Shown in pieces: positions 10,553 to 20,700 of a stretch of DNA of 64,000 nucleotides; within the stretch, counting starts at the first letter, position 1, and each line of letters opens with the position of its first letter. The notes beneath the pieces are model-generated. The model ran no database searches. It saw nothing but the letters and a program-made list of their open reading frames with translations, and had not been told where the DNA came from. The DNA comes from Acephala macrosclerotiorum (Eukaryota; Ascomycota; Leotiomycetes; Helotiales; Mollisiaceae), in contig MU119327.1 of the NCBI GenBank assembly GCA_014904845.1, positions 62,001-126,000 on the forward strand. The letters are read 5' to 3'. A program made the position numbers and the translations under genes.

Positions 10553-12688
10553 CTAATTCAACACCAAAGTCCCATTCCCATTCTCATTCTCACTCTGATC
10601 CACGACACCCTTTAACTTAACCTCCTTAACCTCACTGTTCAACGGCAAAAACTGCCCTTTAATCAAATCCGCAGCTTTCTCTCCGATAGCATAAGCTGGC
10701 ATTTGAGTGTGTCCTTGATTCAGAAGTGGCATCACGCTTGTATCTGCTACTCGAAGTCCCTTCACGCCACGGACGCGAAGTTCGGCGTCGAGGACGGACA
10801 TGGGGTCGTTGTCGAGGCCCATTTTACAGGTTCCTCCTGGGTGATAGCCTGTTTGTTGTGTCAGTCCTGAGTTTGCAGTGGAAGAAATGAAGATGAAAGA
10901 GGAATTTACAAGTAGTAGCATTCTCCTTCACAAACCCCACCCAATCCTCCCTCTTCGTATGTGTATGATGCGTCAGTGTCTTCGGCCAACTCCCCTCCAC
11001 AATATCCCTCGTCCCACTCCCCTGCATAATGATCTCATTCGCAAACCTACATGCCTCGCTCAGCACCACAACATCCAACTCCTCACTCAGATAATTATGA
11101 TCCACAACTGGATTCTCCTTAGCATCTTTACTTTTCAACCTGACCTCTCCTCTCGATTTGGGAGCGAATAGTTCAGCGATCAATGAGAAGGCGTGGGTGT
11201 TGATGCCGTCGGGATAGTCGGTGTATTGTTTGGGACCGCCGTAGCATTCGGTGGAGAAGAATTCGATGTTTGGTTGGGTGGGAGTGAGGCCCATGGGGTC
11301 GCGGCCGGGTTTTCGAGGGGCGGAGTTCCAGAGGGGGTCGGAGTCGAGGCGAGAGTCGAGGCGGGCGAAGGCGAAGGCTCCGAAGGGGAAGGTTGAGAGG
11401 GGGCCGCGTTTTTCTTCTTTCCATTGGCGGTAGGCTTCTCCGAGGGCGTTGGGTTTGTAGAGGAGGTGGTCGTTTGTTATGTTGGGCTTGGTGGTTGAGT
11501 AGTAGATGAATACAATCTGGTATGTTTGTTAGTGACTGAGCGGTGGAGAAGTGTTGGGGAGGTTTACGAGATGGTCCATGAGATTCTTTCCGACTCCTGG
11601 GAGGTCAACTTTGCAGTCGATTCCATGACTGGTAAGTTCAGACTTGGGTCCAATTCCTGAGCGAAGGAGGATGGTAGGTGAACAGTAGGCTCCACCAGAG
11701 ACAATAATCTCCTTTCTGGCTTTGATTTCACGCTCCTTGCCATCTTTGTCGAGGACTTTCACAGCTGTAGCTCTGAGGTCTGAGCCTGAGCCTTCGAGTA
11801 TGACTTTGTCGACAGTAGTCTCGGTTTTGATTGCCAAGTTTGGTCCCTTGTTCATCAAGTAGTTGGCAGCTGTTGTTCGGTCTCCCTTATAGACCGTTCG
11901 TGGAGCGTGACCACAGCCATGTGGATTATCTCCCGTGGTGAACATGTCTTCCTGGAGTGCTAGGCCCTGAGATTGCATTGATTCGAGGATCATGTTTGAG
12001 ATGGGAGCCTGAATTGATGAGCAAAGAACTCTCATTCAAAGGGTAGTGTTTACTAGGTCATGAGGCTCGATATCGAGTAGGCCGCTGTGTCCGTGAGCTG
12101 CCTCGTCGGCCTTGAACCATTTCTTTCCGTGGAAATTCTCGGCCTATGAAGCATCAGTAGCTTTCTACAGAAGATAGGATCAAGATACTGACCTTCTTCA
12201 TATATCCAAAGACTTCTTCTCCGCTCCAGCCTGGGATATTCCAATCATCATAATCCTGCGGGGTCCCTCGAATACAAAGCGTTCCATTACAGCCACTTGA
12301 TCCTCCGAGAAACTTTCCACGACTGACTTTCACTTGTCTTCCATTAGCACCTGGACTTGGTTCTGTTGTGATGTTCCAGTCGGCTTCTGTGTCGAAGTTC
12401 TTTGACCTGTTCGAGGTGTGAGAAAAAAGACGATCACGGTAGTATGAACACTTACCATCCCCCAGTCATAATAGTATTCTCTAGGAGAGAGTTGTGTTGT
12501 CCAGCCTCAATGACAAGTACAGAATTATTGGGATCCTCTGCTAGCCGAGCGGCCAGGACAGAGCCCGATGTACCACCACTGTATTGATGGTCAACTAGAG
12601 AGACCAAATGAGGAATTTGGAGGGCTTACCCGCATACAATGTAGTCATATTCGGAGCTCTCTGGCTCTAGAGTGATGTGGCTCGCCAT
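10553..12688 (-). CDS. GMC oxidoreductase (FAD-dependent alcohol/choline dehydrogenase-like)
   Basis: Seven exons (12688-12630, 12578-12456, 12406-12193, 12143-12054, 12008-11568, 11516-10910, 10848-10553) join into 609 aa. The N-terminus has the FAD-binding Rossmann signature YIVCGGGTSGSVLAARLAED. The GMC signature 1 follows as GKFLGGSSGCNGTL and IRG, and signature 2 as GGAYCSPTILLRSGIGP. The C-terminus carries the catalytic region CYHPGGTCKMG (His514) and GHTQMPAYAIGEKAADLI (His558), a His-His pair as in aryl-alcohol and glucose oxidases. There is no signal peptide, so it is probably intracellular. The substrate cannot be read from sequence; choline dehydrogenase-like and short-chain alcohol oxidase-like enzymes are both possible. 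It converges on the nucleoporin gene with 256 bases between stops. Confidence 0.92.
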
Positions 12689-13623
12689 AATTGATTTCAG
12701 GTACGAAAGTTTGAAGCTTTGAAAGAGGAAAAGGTACGGTGAGGAAGTCGAAAGTTTGGTGGTGAAGCAAATAAAAGAAAAGCCACCACAGAATGTCACT
12801 TTTTCGAATGTGGGTAACCGAGATATATGCAGAGCTTGAGGCTATCAAGAAGTGATTTCAAAAGTCTCACTCAGCTTGAGTCTGGACCCTGGTCTCGAGG
12901 GTAAGGTGTTCACGAGCTGCGTCGCACTGATTCCGCACTGTCCTTGATACGCGCACTTGTTCCGCATTCTTGGTGGTACAATGTCAATGCAAGCTGTGAT
13001 TTGGGTAGAGCTGGTTTCCAAAAGGGGCTGTATCCATGCCTGTTCTAGTCAAGACTTGGATTGACGTCTAGAGCTAGGACTTGCCCCACAATGTTGCCGA
13101 TGCAGGGTAGACGGATCAAGGGGGAGCCTCGACTACATTTTCGACTGAAGCTTTGGAATTGGTGCAATTGGTACGCAAAGATAAAAGGAAGGAGGAGAAG
13201 GCTGAGAAGTCTTCTCGCAGAATTGAGGAATAGTCCTTGGTATTTCCTGCTAAGCTTTCTGCATCGTCTGATTTGGTCGGATGTGGCTACCCTGTTACCA
13301 TTCTCGTTCATGCAAGCGAACGCTCATATAAATCGCGTTGTCCGTCTCGAAAACCTTAGAGCTTCGGGTGATCGATCATAACTGAAATGGGAAATGGTGC
13401 CGAGTTTTGTACCTCACGAGTCGGCGATCAAGAACACGTGTACTAAGCCAATGTTGCCAAATTAGGACAACGCCAGCGCGCTTCACCAGAAGAATCGACC
13501 AATAACAGCAGAGTGAGCACTTGAATAGAGTAGGGAGATTGTTCACTGAGCGGCGATCTCCTCTGTACAGTTTAAGAGTGGTTTCATGCAGTCTTCACCA
13601 TTTCAACCTGTTGTCTAAAAGCC
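12689..13623. other. Intergenic region upstream of the GMC oxidoreductase
   Basis: The region lies between the GMC start and the 3' end of the next minus-strand gene. The open frames 13061-13381 (plus) and 13045-13311 (minus) overlap each other and have no domain. I see only likely promoter and 3' flanking sequence. Confidence 0.45.
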
Positions 13624-14968
13624 TCAGGTAGCTGTCGGAAACAATTTCCAAGGACCAAAGACTATTCGAAAGAAACTTGGTATGATCGGTATCTCCATGA
13701 TAAGTGCGCCATAATGGAAGGCAACGATAAAACGCAAGGAATATGTGAACCAGGCGAATGTCCACACTCGCCCAAGAAGTTTCGTCTTCCCTGGTAATAC
13801 GAGAACAATTAGCACAATCACAACGCTGGGAGGTGGCGTTGAGCTTACAAGACTTCTTAATCCCAGCTTTCTTCCCAAGATAAATGACAAAGTCTTCGAA
13901 GCTTATGGCGATTGGTTGGATCAAGAAGAAGGTCGCCTGTCTCCAGTTGTTGGCACCACTGCTGTCAGGTGAATTCCATGCTCCGAGATGGTGAAGACAA
14001 GCGGATGCAATAAAAGCCAGGTAAAGTTGAAGGTACTTGGAAGTCAAAGTACCTCGTCGTATCGGTATATATCGCTTCAGGATTTCAAAGGGAAGGTTAA
14101 GCTTCTGCATGACTTGTAAATAATAGTCCTACCTAAACATAGAACGTGACTAACTCTTCGTAGAAATTGGTGCCAGAATTTCCCCCACAAATCGCGCACA
14201 GTCAAGACATCTCGTAACTTTCCCATGACAGGTGGCCAGTTCTGAGGCTTGAACAACCCAACACCGACCGAAAGTGCTACAGCAAGCGAATATTGCAAAT
14301 TGATTGCATAATAGCTGCCCAAAGCTTGAAGCCAGGTGAATATTAATTGTATGGGAATGGTATCGGAGAACAGATCTGGTGGATTGTGCGAGTGGTACGA
14401 TGATTCGAGGACGGGGTAAGTACACAGGTCGAAAAGCAGATACCACATTATGGCCTTTAAAGCTTCCTTGCGGACAAAGGCCCTGAAATAGTCAATGTCT
14501 GTTGACTCGCTGGATATCGAATGCTTACCACTTGGTCGTTTTTGGATTAGCTGGCTCAGGGACATTCTTGACCTTCCAATTCCAACCAATGCCTCTCATC
14601 GCCGTACACAAATCTGCATGCCATCCGAGTCTACCCAAGGCAGTTTGCGGAGGCTTTTCCTTGTCTTTGAGGCGATAGAAGTCATTGGGTGAATGAAGCA
14701 CGAAGAAGTCAAGCCAACAGACGAGGACAAGGGTTCCTTGAATAGGCAAAAAAAGATCTGAAGCACGTTCTCCCGAGGTGCATTTCGGTATCTGCGCAAT
14801 CAAGTAAATCAATGCAGCCATCACCAATATACTGCGAGCTCTTCCTTGTGGCAGCAGAGACCCGAAGATGCAGATGAGATATATGCTCGGGATCAGATAA
14901 GGTCGAGATGCCAGGGGGCGAGCGCGGTCAGGAACGAAAGAAAACATCACAATGCTTCCTAGGCTCAC
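13624..14968 (-). CDS. Wax-synthase-like membrane O-acyltransferase, N-terminus unresolved
   Basis: Exons 14968-14529, 14482-14155, 14104-13849 and 13790-13624 join in frame. The product is rich in hydrophobic segments (RPYLIPSIYLICIFGSL, SILVMAALIYLIAQI, LVLVCWLDFFVLHSP, STFRWFTY-like helices near the end). It has the layout of fungal wax-synthase/MBOAT-2 proteins: a conserved W-rich loop (LGRLGWHADLCTAMRGIGW), GKFWHQFLRR, and a late histidine in CLHHLGAW that fits the acyltransferase active site. Relatives acylate small hydroxyl compounds, often in secondary metabolism. The open frame runs upstream past 14968 to about 15055 (LPLRQSASPVEYR) without an ATG, so a 5' exon is missing from my model. 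The first internal ATG at 14947 would give 389 aa. The substrate is unknown. Confidence 0.78.
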
Positions 14969-15590
14969 CCTGTATTCAACGGGACTTGCAGACTGGCGTA
15001 ATGGAAGGAAGCAGAAGACGACACGAACACAAACCAGGCGAGATGGCGCAGGCTACTGTGAAGTAAGATATACTCCCTACAGGCCCTATTAAATGTTAAT
15101 GAGCAATGTCTAGTGGGTAGTAAGCCTGGTGAGAGAGATATTCTGAAACGAAAAGCACAATTGCGGCGTCGGGTCCGGATGGCAGGATGACCAGCCGACT
15201 CGGGTCAGCAAATCTCTTGATACACTCAGAGTAGCCGCGCCAACAGTAGAGTGATGAAAATGAGAGATACGGAAGGGTGAGAAGATGTTGCAGAAGAGAA
15301 GGGGTTTTCAAGCTTGTCAAAGACCCACTTTAGTTGAGTCACGAACCGTGACCCTTAATCGCGTATATTATTGCCTGTCCGGCTTAAGGACTAATGTCAA
15401 CTTTTCTATATGCACGTGACATCAACACTTCTTACAATGGGCGATTTCACCCAAATTTAACCGAGGTGCCCAAATGGAGCGATTTGATTGGTTCATTAAG
15501 AAATTCTACTGTCACATGATTTCGGACTAATATGCAGCCGATCCGGTGAAGAACACCAAAACTTCACAATTGTAACTAACTACAACTTTT
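14969..15590. other. 5' flank of the acyltransferase gene
   Basis: Part of this stretch should hold the missing first exon of the acyltransferase. The minus-strand frame 15096-15320 (TPSLLQHLLTLPYLSFSSLY) is hydrophobic at its N-terminal end and could be that exon, but it has no ATG start and no clean donor joins it to 15055. Beyond 15330 I see only AT-rich non-coding DNA leading into the odd island. Confidence 0.35.
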
Positions 15591-16157
15591 AATTATTAAT
15601 TAATCCAAATCGCATAAGACTCGTAAATAAGTTGAAACTCAATTAAATACCTTTAGATTCCAAGTTTCAAGTAATTCTATTAATTCGTTATTGCGCAAAT
15701 CTATAGAATATAGTCGCACTCAGCAAAAATCGCGACCGCAAAACTCTCTAAGTGCGTTTCTGCCTTAGGCATCTAGCACTTAGGTGCTGGAACACCAAAA
15801 ATCCATTCCACGGCTGCGCAGCTTTCGAGGGGGGTCCCAAAGGGTCTCCCCCTGGAATCATATACTAAGTAAAGTAATCTAGATTGATTGAATCGATCAT
15901 AGTAATTTAATAGAAGAGACGGGGGTCCCAGGGGGTGTCCCCCTGGTAATATAAAGCTCCGCAGTGCATTTTTGCCTTAGGCACTAAAGAGCTTATCAGC
16001 TTATCAGATTCACCGCCCGGCAGAATCTAAAACTATTACTTCAATATTATTCTAACTTCAAATCCTTATAAAACGCTCAAACTAAGAGCTTTTAATTTAA
16101 AATTTGAAATAACGATAAATTAAATAAATTACTAAAGTCGAAGACTTTATAGCCCCC

Positions 16158-16175
16158 CGCAGGGGCGCCCCTGCG
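16158..16175. repeat. 18-base perfect GC palindrome
   Basis: CGCAGGGGCGCCCCTGCG is its own reverse complement. It lies 32 bases before the nested hairpin and is flanked by further GC-rich partial repeats (GCGAGGCCTGCGG). Confidence 0.9.
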
Positions 16176-16207
16176 AGGCCTGCGGAGCAAAATGTGCGTC
16201 GAGTAAA

Positions 16208-16269
16208 GAAAGAAAGGGCCCGTCCGCTATTGGCTCGCTTAGCGAGCCGCCGGACGGGCCCTTTCTTTC
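16208..16269. repeat. Nested perfect hairpin (19-base outer stem, 8-base inner stem)
   Basis: Bases 16208-16226 are the exact reverse complement of 16251-16269 (19 of 19). Inside the loop, 16232-16239 is the exact reverse complement of 16241-16248. The structure would extrude as a double hairpin in either strand. Confidence 0.9.
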
Positions 16270-17190
16270 GGAACGAGAGAAACATTTTTATTAAAATATA
16301 ATAATTTGAAATCGTAAATTAAATAAAAAAATAGTATGTGCCTTAGGCAGCCAAAAATATAGAGGCTCTGCCAGTAGCTAGCCGTTTGCCGCGCCCGCAT
16401 AAGGCTTTAGCCTTTAAAAGCCTTAAACTAGAATAGGCACAACCGCACTTGACTTCGAGTATAATGCGCACTCCAACGCGCGCGCGCACATGCGGCGCGA
16501 AACTGCCCCTCCCCACCCCCTAGTATAGCTTAAATATTGCGATTTAAACTATTTGCCTTTGACGATAGTTAAAGGTTTCCTACTAAAGGAAAGAAAGTCC
16601 ACGTAGAGTTTATGTAATAACACGTGATATTTTTGAAAAATTTAAATCACGTTTTTGCGCTAAAGTTTTGCTAAGAAACGCTAAGATGTATCGCTTTTAG
16701 TATTTAAATCTCTCGTAGTTTAGAACTCTCCGTAAAGCTCTTTGTAAAGCTCTCCGTAGAGCTCGGGGGGGTAGTGGGGAGTGTAGGGGGAGAACGCTCG
16801 CACTCGCGCCGGCGGAGCCGGTGCGAATAAAAACTCTATAAATTAAAAGTTTTATATCATTTCAAAGTTCAAGTCGTCAAAGGCAAGGCATAGCGCGAGG
16901 TACGAGGGACATCCCACTATTTAAAGCTTTTTGTGGAAGTTTGAGCTAGTCACGTTACATCCGAAAAAAGTTTTGCCTGGAACTTTAGGAAAAAGGAGCT
17001 AAATTGCGGCCGCAATCGGACTTCGATTAAACCGACCGGATATTATTCGGTAAATTGAGGCTACTTTCGGAAAAGAAAAGGCCCGAGCGGAGGCTCTTCG
17101 GCTAAAAGCGGCCGCATACACGTGTTTCGTAAAACTGTGCCCCTAATCTACAGATTGCAATGAGCGTTACGCATCCCTCAAGGGCCTAGG

Positions 17191-17716
17191 GCCCCTAAAA
17201 GAGCGATGCTTTGGCCCGGAGCAGTCCGAAAGAGCAATAGCTTTGGCCCCAGGCCCCCTAAGCCAGCTGTAGGCAGCGTAGGCAGTTTGGGCAGTTTGGA
17301 GTTTAGACAGCGTAGGCAATGCGCCCAGTTTTACCGTTGTTATTTTTATTTCCCCTCCCCTCCATTCCCAAGCTCTCTCCTTTTCAAATGCTCTTATATT
17401 ACACTCCTACCTAGCACTTATGCCCTACTTTTTTTTAAAAAAAAGTCCTGCCCCCCTCCCTGACAGCCATTTCCGTCCTAGCCTTCAAGTATATGCCCAC
17501 TGACAGTACTACTACTACCGCATTCCCCCGCAGTACCCTCGCAGTGCCCTGCGCATAGCGTCCCCTAGTTATCGCTTTATACGACTTTTTACTGGCTTTC
17601 CACATTATAAAGTGCCAGTACCTTTTAGGGCTAGCGAGACTACATGTTATAAGCACCACACATTGAACTGGTATTCAGTAATTTCCATGCATCTTCCTTG
17701 TATGAAGGAGTGAGCG
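17191..17716. other. Low-complexity flank between the island and the glycosyltransferase gene
   Basis: About 17265-17315 has short repeats of GTAGGCAG and GGGCAGTTTG. A perfect 20-base palindrome of T8A8 flanked by AC and GT lies at 17427-17446. The minus-strand frame 17435-17659 has no ATG start and no domain. The last bases should contain the promoter of the gene starting at 17717. Confidence 0.4.
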
Positions 17717-19288
17717 ATGGCATTGCGGTACCGACGCTACACCAGGCGGGCTATTAATGGCCTCACATGTCTCGGCGTCACCCTCTTCCTGCTGCATTCC
17801 TTTCGGCTTCTGGATTTTTCTGCACGGCGCTACAATACTTGGACTTGGACGACCTGCCCAGGCTCGTCGCCATTTGAACAATCATGCACAGCTTCTAGGG
17901 CTACGATCGCCCAAGATATGCAGATTGTGGTCAAAACAGGGGGCTCAGAACCCCAAAGCAGACTTCGTTATCAACTTGCGACAATTCTCTCCAAGATTCC
18001 TCGTCAGAACGTGCTCGTCTTCTCAGACTTGGAAGAACAAGTCGGTTCTTACCATGTCCGTGATGTCTATGCTGATTTATCAGAGCAAGAGCGCGCGAAC
18101 TACCCCGAATTTGCCCTGTATGACGCACAGCAGGAGTATAAACAACAAGGGAAGGATACTCGAGAGCTACAAGGCGGATGGGACTTGGCCAAGTAGTAAG
18201 TAATCGGGGAGCACCTACATTTCGTGTCCAGCGGAGCTGCTCTTGAATCATGTTTCAGGAGTAGCAACTCTTAAGATATCCAAAAGCGAATGCTAATTCC
18301 CCGTTCTTCCACAGCATGAACCTGGCTATAAAGCGCAAGATCTGGACAATGCAGCAGGAAATCGGCGACGGGCATACGGCGTGGAAGAAGTGGTTCGTGT
18401 TCATAGATACGGACACATTCGTTGAATGGGATAATCTCCTCGGGTTGTTAGAGCATCTTGACGCCACGAAACAGATTTACATAGGCAGTCCGGTCTGGCT
18501 GCCAGAGCTACAATTTGCACATGGTGGGAGCGCGTATATTCTGTCGTATAGCGCACTAAAAGCACTTAACAACCCTGGCTCGCATGACCAGAAAGGGCCA
18601 CTGTATAGTCAGTTCGGCCTGAACGTAACTGTGTTGTGTTGTGGCGATGAAGCCCTCGCGAGGGTATTAAAATCGAAAGGAGTCAATCTAAAAGGCTATT
18701 GGCCGATGTTCAACGGAGAGTTACCAGCCACTGTTTCCTTCGGGAGGGATCTTTGGTGTGAGCCGGTCATCTCGTTGCATCACATTGGCGGGGAGGACAT
18801 GCAAAGTCTTTGGCAGTGGATCGAGCATTGGAAAGTCAGGACAATGAGCATGGTATTTATATCTATCTTCGATAATTTCTATCCATGTTCCTCTAGAAAA
18901 AGAAGCCTTCATAGCCATTCCGCTAATAAAAATACAGCATCCACTTTTGTTCAAAGACTTGTTTCACTACGTCGCTCCTCAAATCACTAGTATCCTTGAG
19001 GACTGGGATAATACAGATCACAGCAGGAAGATCTACCCAGCGAATAAAGCCTCTCACACAACCTTCGAACATTGTAAGGCAGCCTGTGAAGCAGACAAAT
19101 TATGCTTTCAGTTTGTCTACGATGGTACTACCTGCGCGTTGTCATACCATATCCGACTTGGCAGGAAACGTTCGCCAGAAGAGAATGGGGCGCAACGGTA
19201 CATCTCGGGATGGAATATGGAGAGGATTCAGGACTGGACAATGAAGACCAATTGTGCAAGTGCGCATTGGGTGAGGTCTAACCCATGA
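17717..19288 (+). CDS. GT31-like glycosyltransferase with C-terminal cysteine-rich (PAN/apple-like) region
   Basis: Three exons (17717-18195, 18315-18852, 18938-19288) give 455 aa. A short basic cytoplasmic tail is followed by one membrane anchor (GLTCLGVTLFLLHSFRLL, about 15-32), the layout of a type II Golgi enzyme. The catalytic part has VLVFSDLEEQVG, WFVFIDTDTFVEWDN with a DxD motif at Asp191-Asp193, IYIGSPVW, FAHGGSAYILS and CCGDEALARVL. These are hallmarks of the fringe/core-1 galactosyltransferase-like GT31 and DUF604 group. After the catalytic domain a region with several Cys (FEHCKAACEADKLCFQFVYD) looks like a PAN/apple module. I infer transfer of a sugar to a glycoprotein or glycan in the secretory pathway; donor and acceptor are not predictable. 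The gene follows the palindrome-rich island directly. Confidence 0.85.
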
Positions 19289-19641
19289 ATTTTGACACAA
19301 TTGAACGCTATAAAACCATTCAGCTAAAGAAGTTACGAATTGATTGTAATTTATTGAGGTCATGTCTATTATCTTTAGCTTCATTGTCACTTTTGACCAG
19401 CATACTCAACCATAAAGTGAATGGGCGTAGGACGAAGATGAGGGGTGTTATTACCGTACTCGTAAAGATGACTCTGGAGACTACGAGTACCAATACGATT
19501 ACAAAAGCTCTAAACCATCAAAGGAGTAGGGGAAGGGGAAGAAGAAGGGGAAGCGTACGTGAATTGGAAACATAGTATCACAAAAAGAAAGGTATGTTGT
19601 AAGTTTGGAAATTTGGAAATTTTAATACACACCAATAATAG
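19289..19641. other. Intergenic region with a short Lys/Tyr-rich frame
   Basis: A plus-strand frame around 19430-19540 reads an acidic/Tyr-rich then Lys-rich stretch (RKDDSGDYEYQYDYKSS) and soon meets a stop. It may be a remnant of a gene tail. Nothing else is recognised. Confidence 0.3.
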
Positions 19642-20700
19642 TCAAAGGTCGCGGTCGTCAAGAAACGATTGTTTCGAGCTAGTCCAAATAGCAATATCAA
19701 GATCGGGAAATCCGAGAGAATATTGTAAATGTTCTTGATGAGTCGTTAAGTAACGACTAATCATCCCCAAGACCTGGCTAGAACCACATCTTAGAAAGCC
19801 AAGCCACAGTGGTGCTAGCTTCGCATTGCAGATTGCAAACACCTTAGCAAGTAATGCTATATTAGCAGACTCTAGAAGAGGCCACAATATTTCATGTATT
19901 GCGCCAAGCCAGGCACTTGTAACATTAGACTAGATACCTAATTCCCAGAAAATGCTCCAGATAGCAGATCTGACGGATAAGCTAAGGGTCATGTAGTATC
20001 GTAGGTCGGTGGCCTCGGCGGATGATGGGGGTGCTTCTTGAGCAATATTGTCTGAGGAATGGTGAGTACTGATAACGAATTGAACGTCCTCTGGGCCGAA
20101 ATGCGCAGCCCAAGGGGGCACACTTCCTTGTATAACCCATCCCGCACCAGGTGCTAGGATCGCACAGAGCCATCTAACGAGCCTCTTTGATAAACAGCCA
20201 AGGAAGATAACAACATCCTTCTGTTGTTGCTCGAAACCGCGAGTCAAGATGAGCGACATAACTTTGGTGTATTCCAAACGCCGGTGTTGCATCTCAAGAA
20301 GGCAAGCAGAGAAGACAAGCAACTAGCAGAATATGAGAACAGCCAGACCATCAGGGCAGTGATCGGTGGACTGTTCTGCAGATATTCCGCAGATAGTAGG
20401 CTTTTTTATTCGAAGAAGAGTTTTCATGGCGTCGGAGACGTGCTCCGGATCCCAGGGTTCATCTTCAGTATCATTCTCCAAGTTCCTTGAGCCCTGCAAC
20501 TCTGGGCAAGGTACGTTCCAAATAGCGTGTCCGCTGATTTCCTGTTTCCCACGTATATTCTCTGGCGAGAGAGGGGGGGGGGGGGTATATCTCCTAAGAT
20601 ATTCGATGGTTGTAAGCAGCAAGCAGGCATGCCTGGGAGGAATGCTCCAGCGGTCCTGACATAAGCACTCCTTTCTGCTCGAACGATCCAATATGTCTAA
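19642..20700 (-). pseudogene. Decayed unknown gene: one frame with two stops
   Basis: Three open segments follow each other in the same minus-strand frame: about 20700-20326, 20322-19933 and 19929-19645. They are separated only by TAG at 20325-20323 and TAG at 19932-19930, for a total of about 350 codons. The translation looks protein-like: WSIPPRHACLLLTTIEYLRR, DEPWDPEHVSDAMKTLLR, RRLEYTKVMSLILTRGFEQQ, FEL-like Trp-rich helices, LAKVFAICNAKLAPLWLGFL. No family is recognised. The segment contains a run of 13 G in the plus strand (20573-20585) that encodes Pro codons and is a likely slippage site. A dead gene is the simplest reading; unannotated introns that remove the stops remain possible. 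Confidence 0.4.

Larger units (their letters stand above)
15591..17190. repeat. AT-rich island with GC-rich palindromes (candidate mobile or organelle-derived insert)
   Basis: Base composition changes abruptly here. Long AT-rich stretches alternate with short GC-rich blocks that are nearly all palindromic. There are two GGGGGTCCC...CCCCCTGG blocks (15829-15855, 15921-15945), three exact copies of TGCCTTAGGCA (15761, 15973, 16339), an 18-base palindrome at 16158-16175, a nested hairpin at 16208-16269 and a GCCGGC hairpin near 16795-16825. Around 16725-16760 the motif CTCTCCGTAAAG and variants repeat three to four times. No open frame above 65 codons has any domain. The pattern of GC clusters in AT-rich spacer resembles fungal mitochondrial intergenic DNA, but a non-autonomous transposon is equally possible. 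I could not find convincing terminal repeats, so the boundaries are approximate. Confidence 0.55.

Noticed and set aside
17435..17659. Basic minus-strand frame beside the palindrome island
   Set aside because: It begins with GTG, spans the T8A8 palindrome, and has no recognisable domain.
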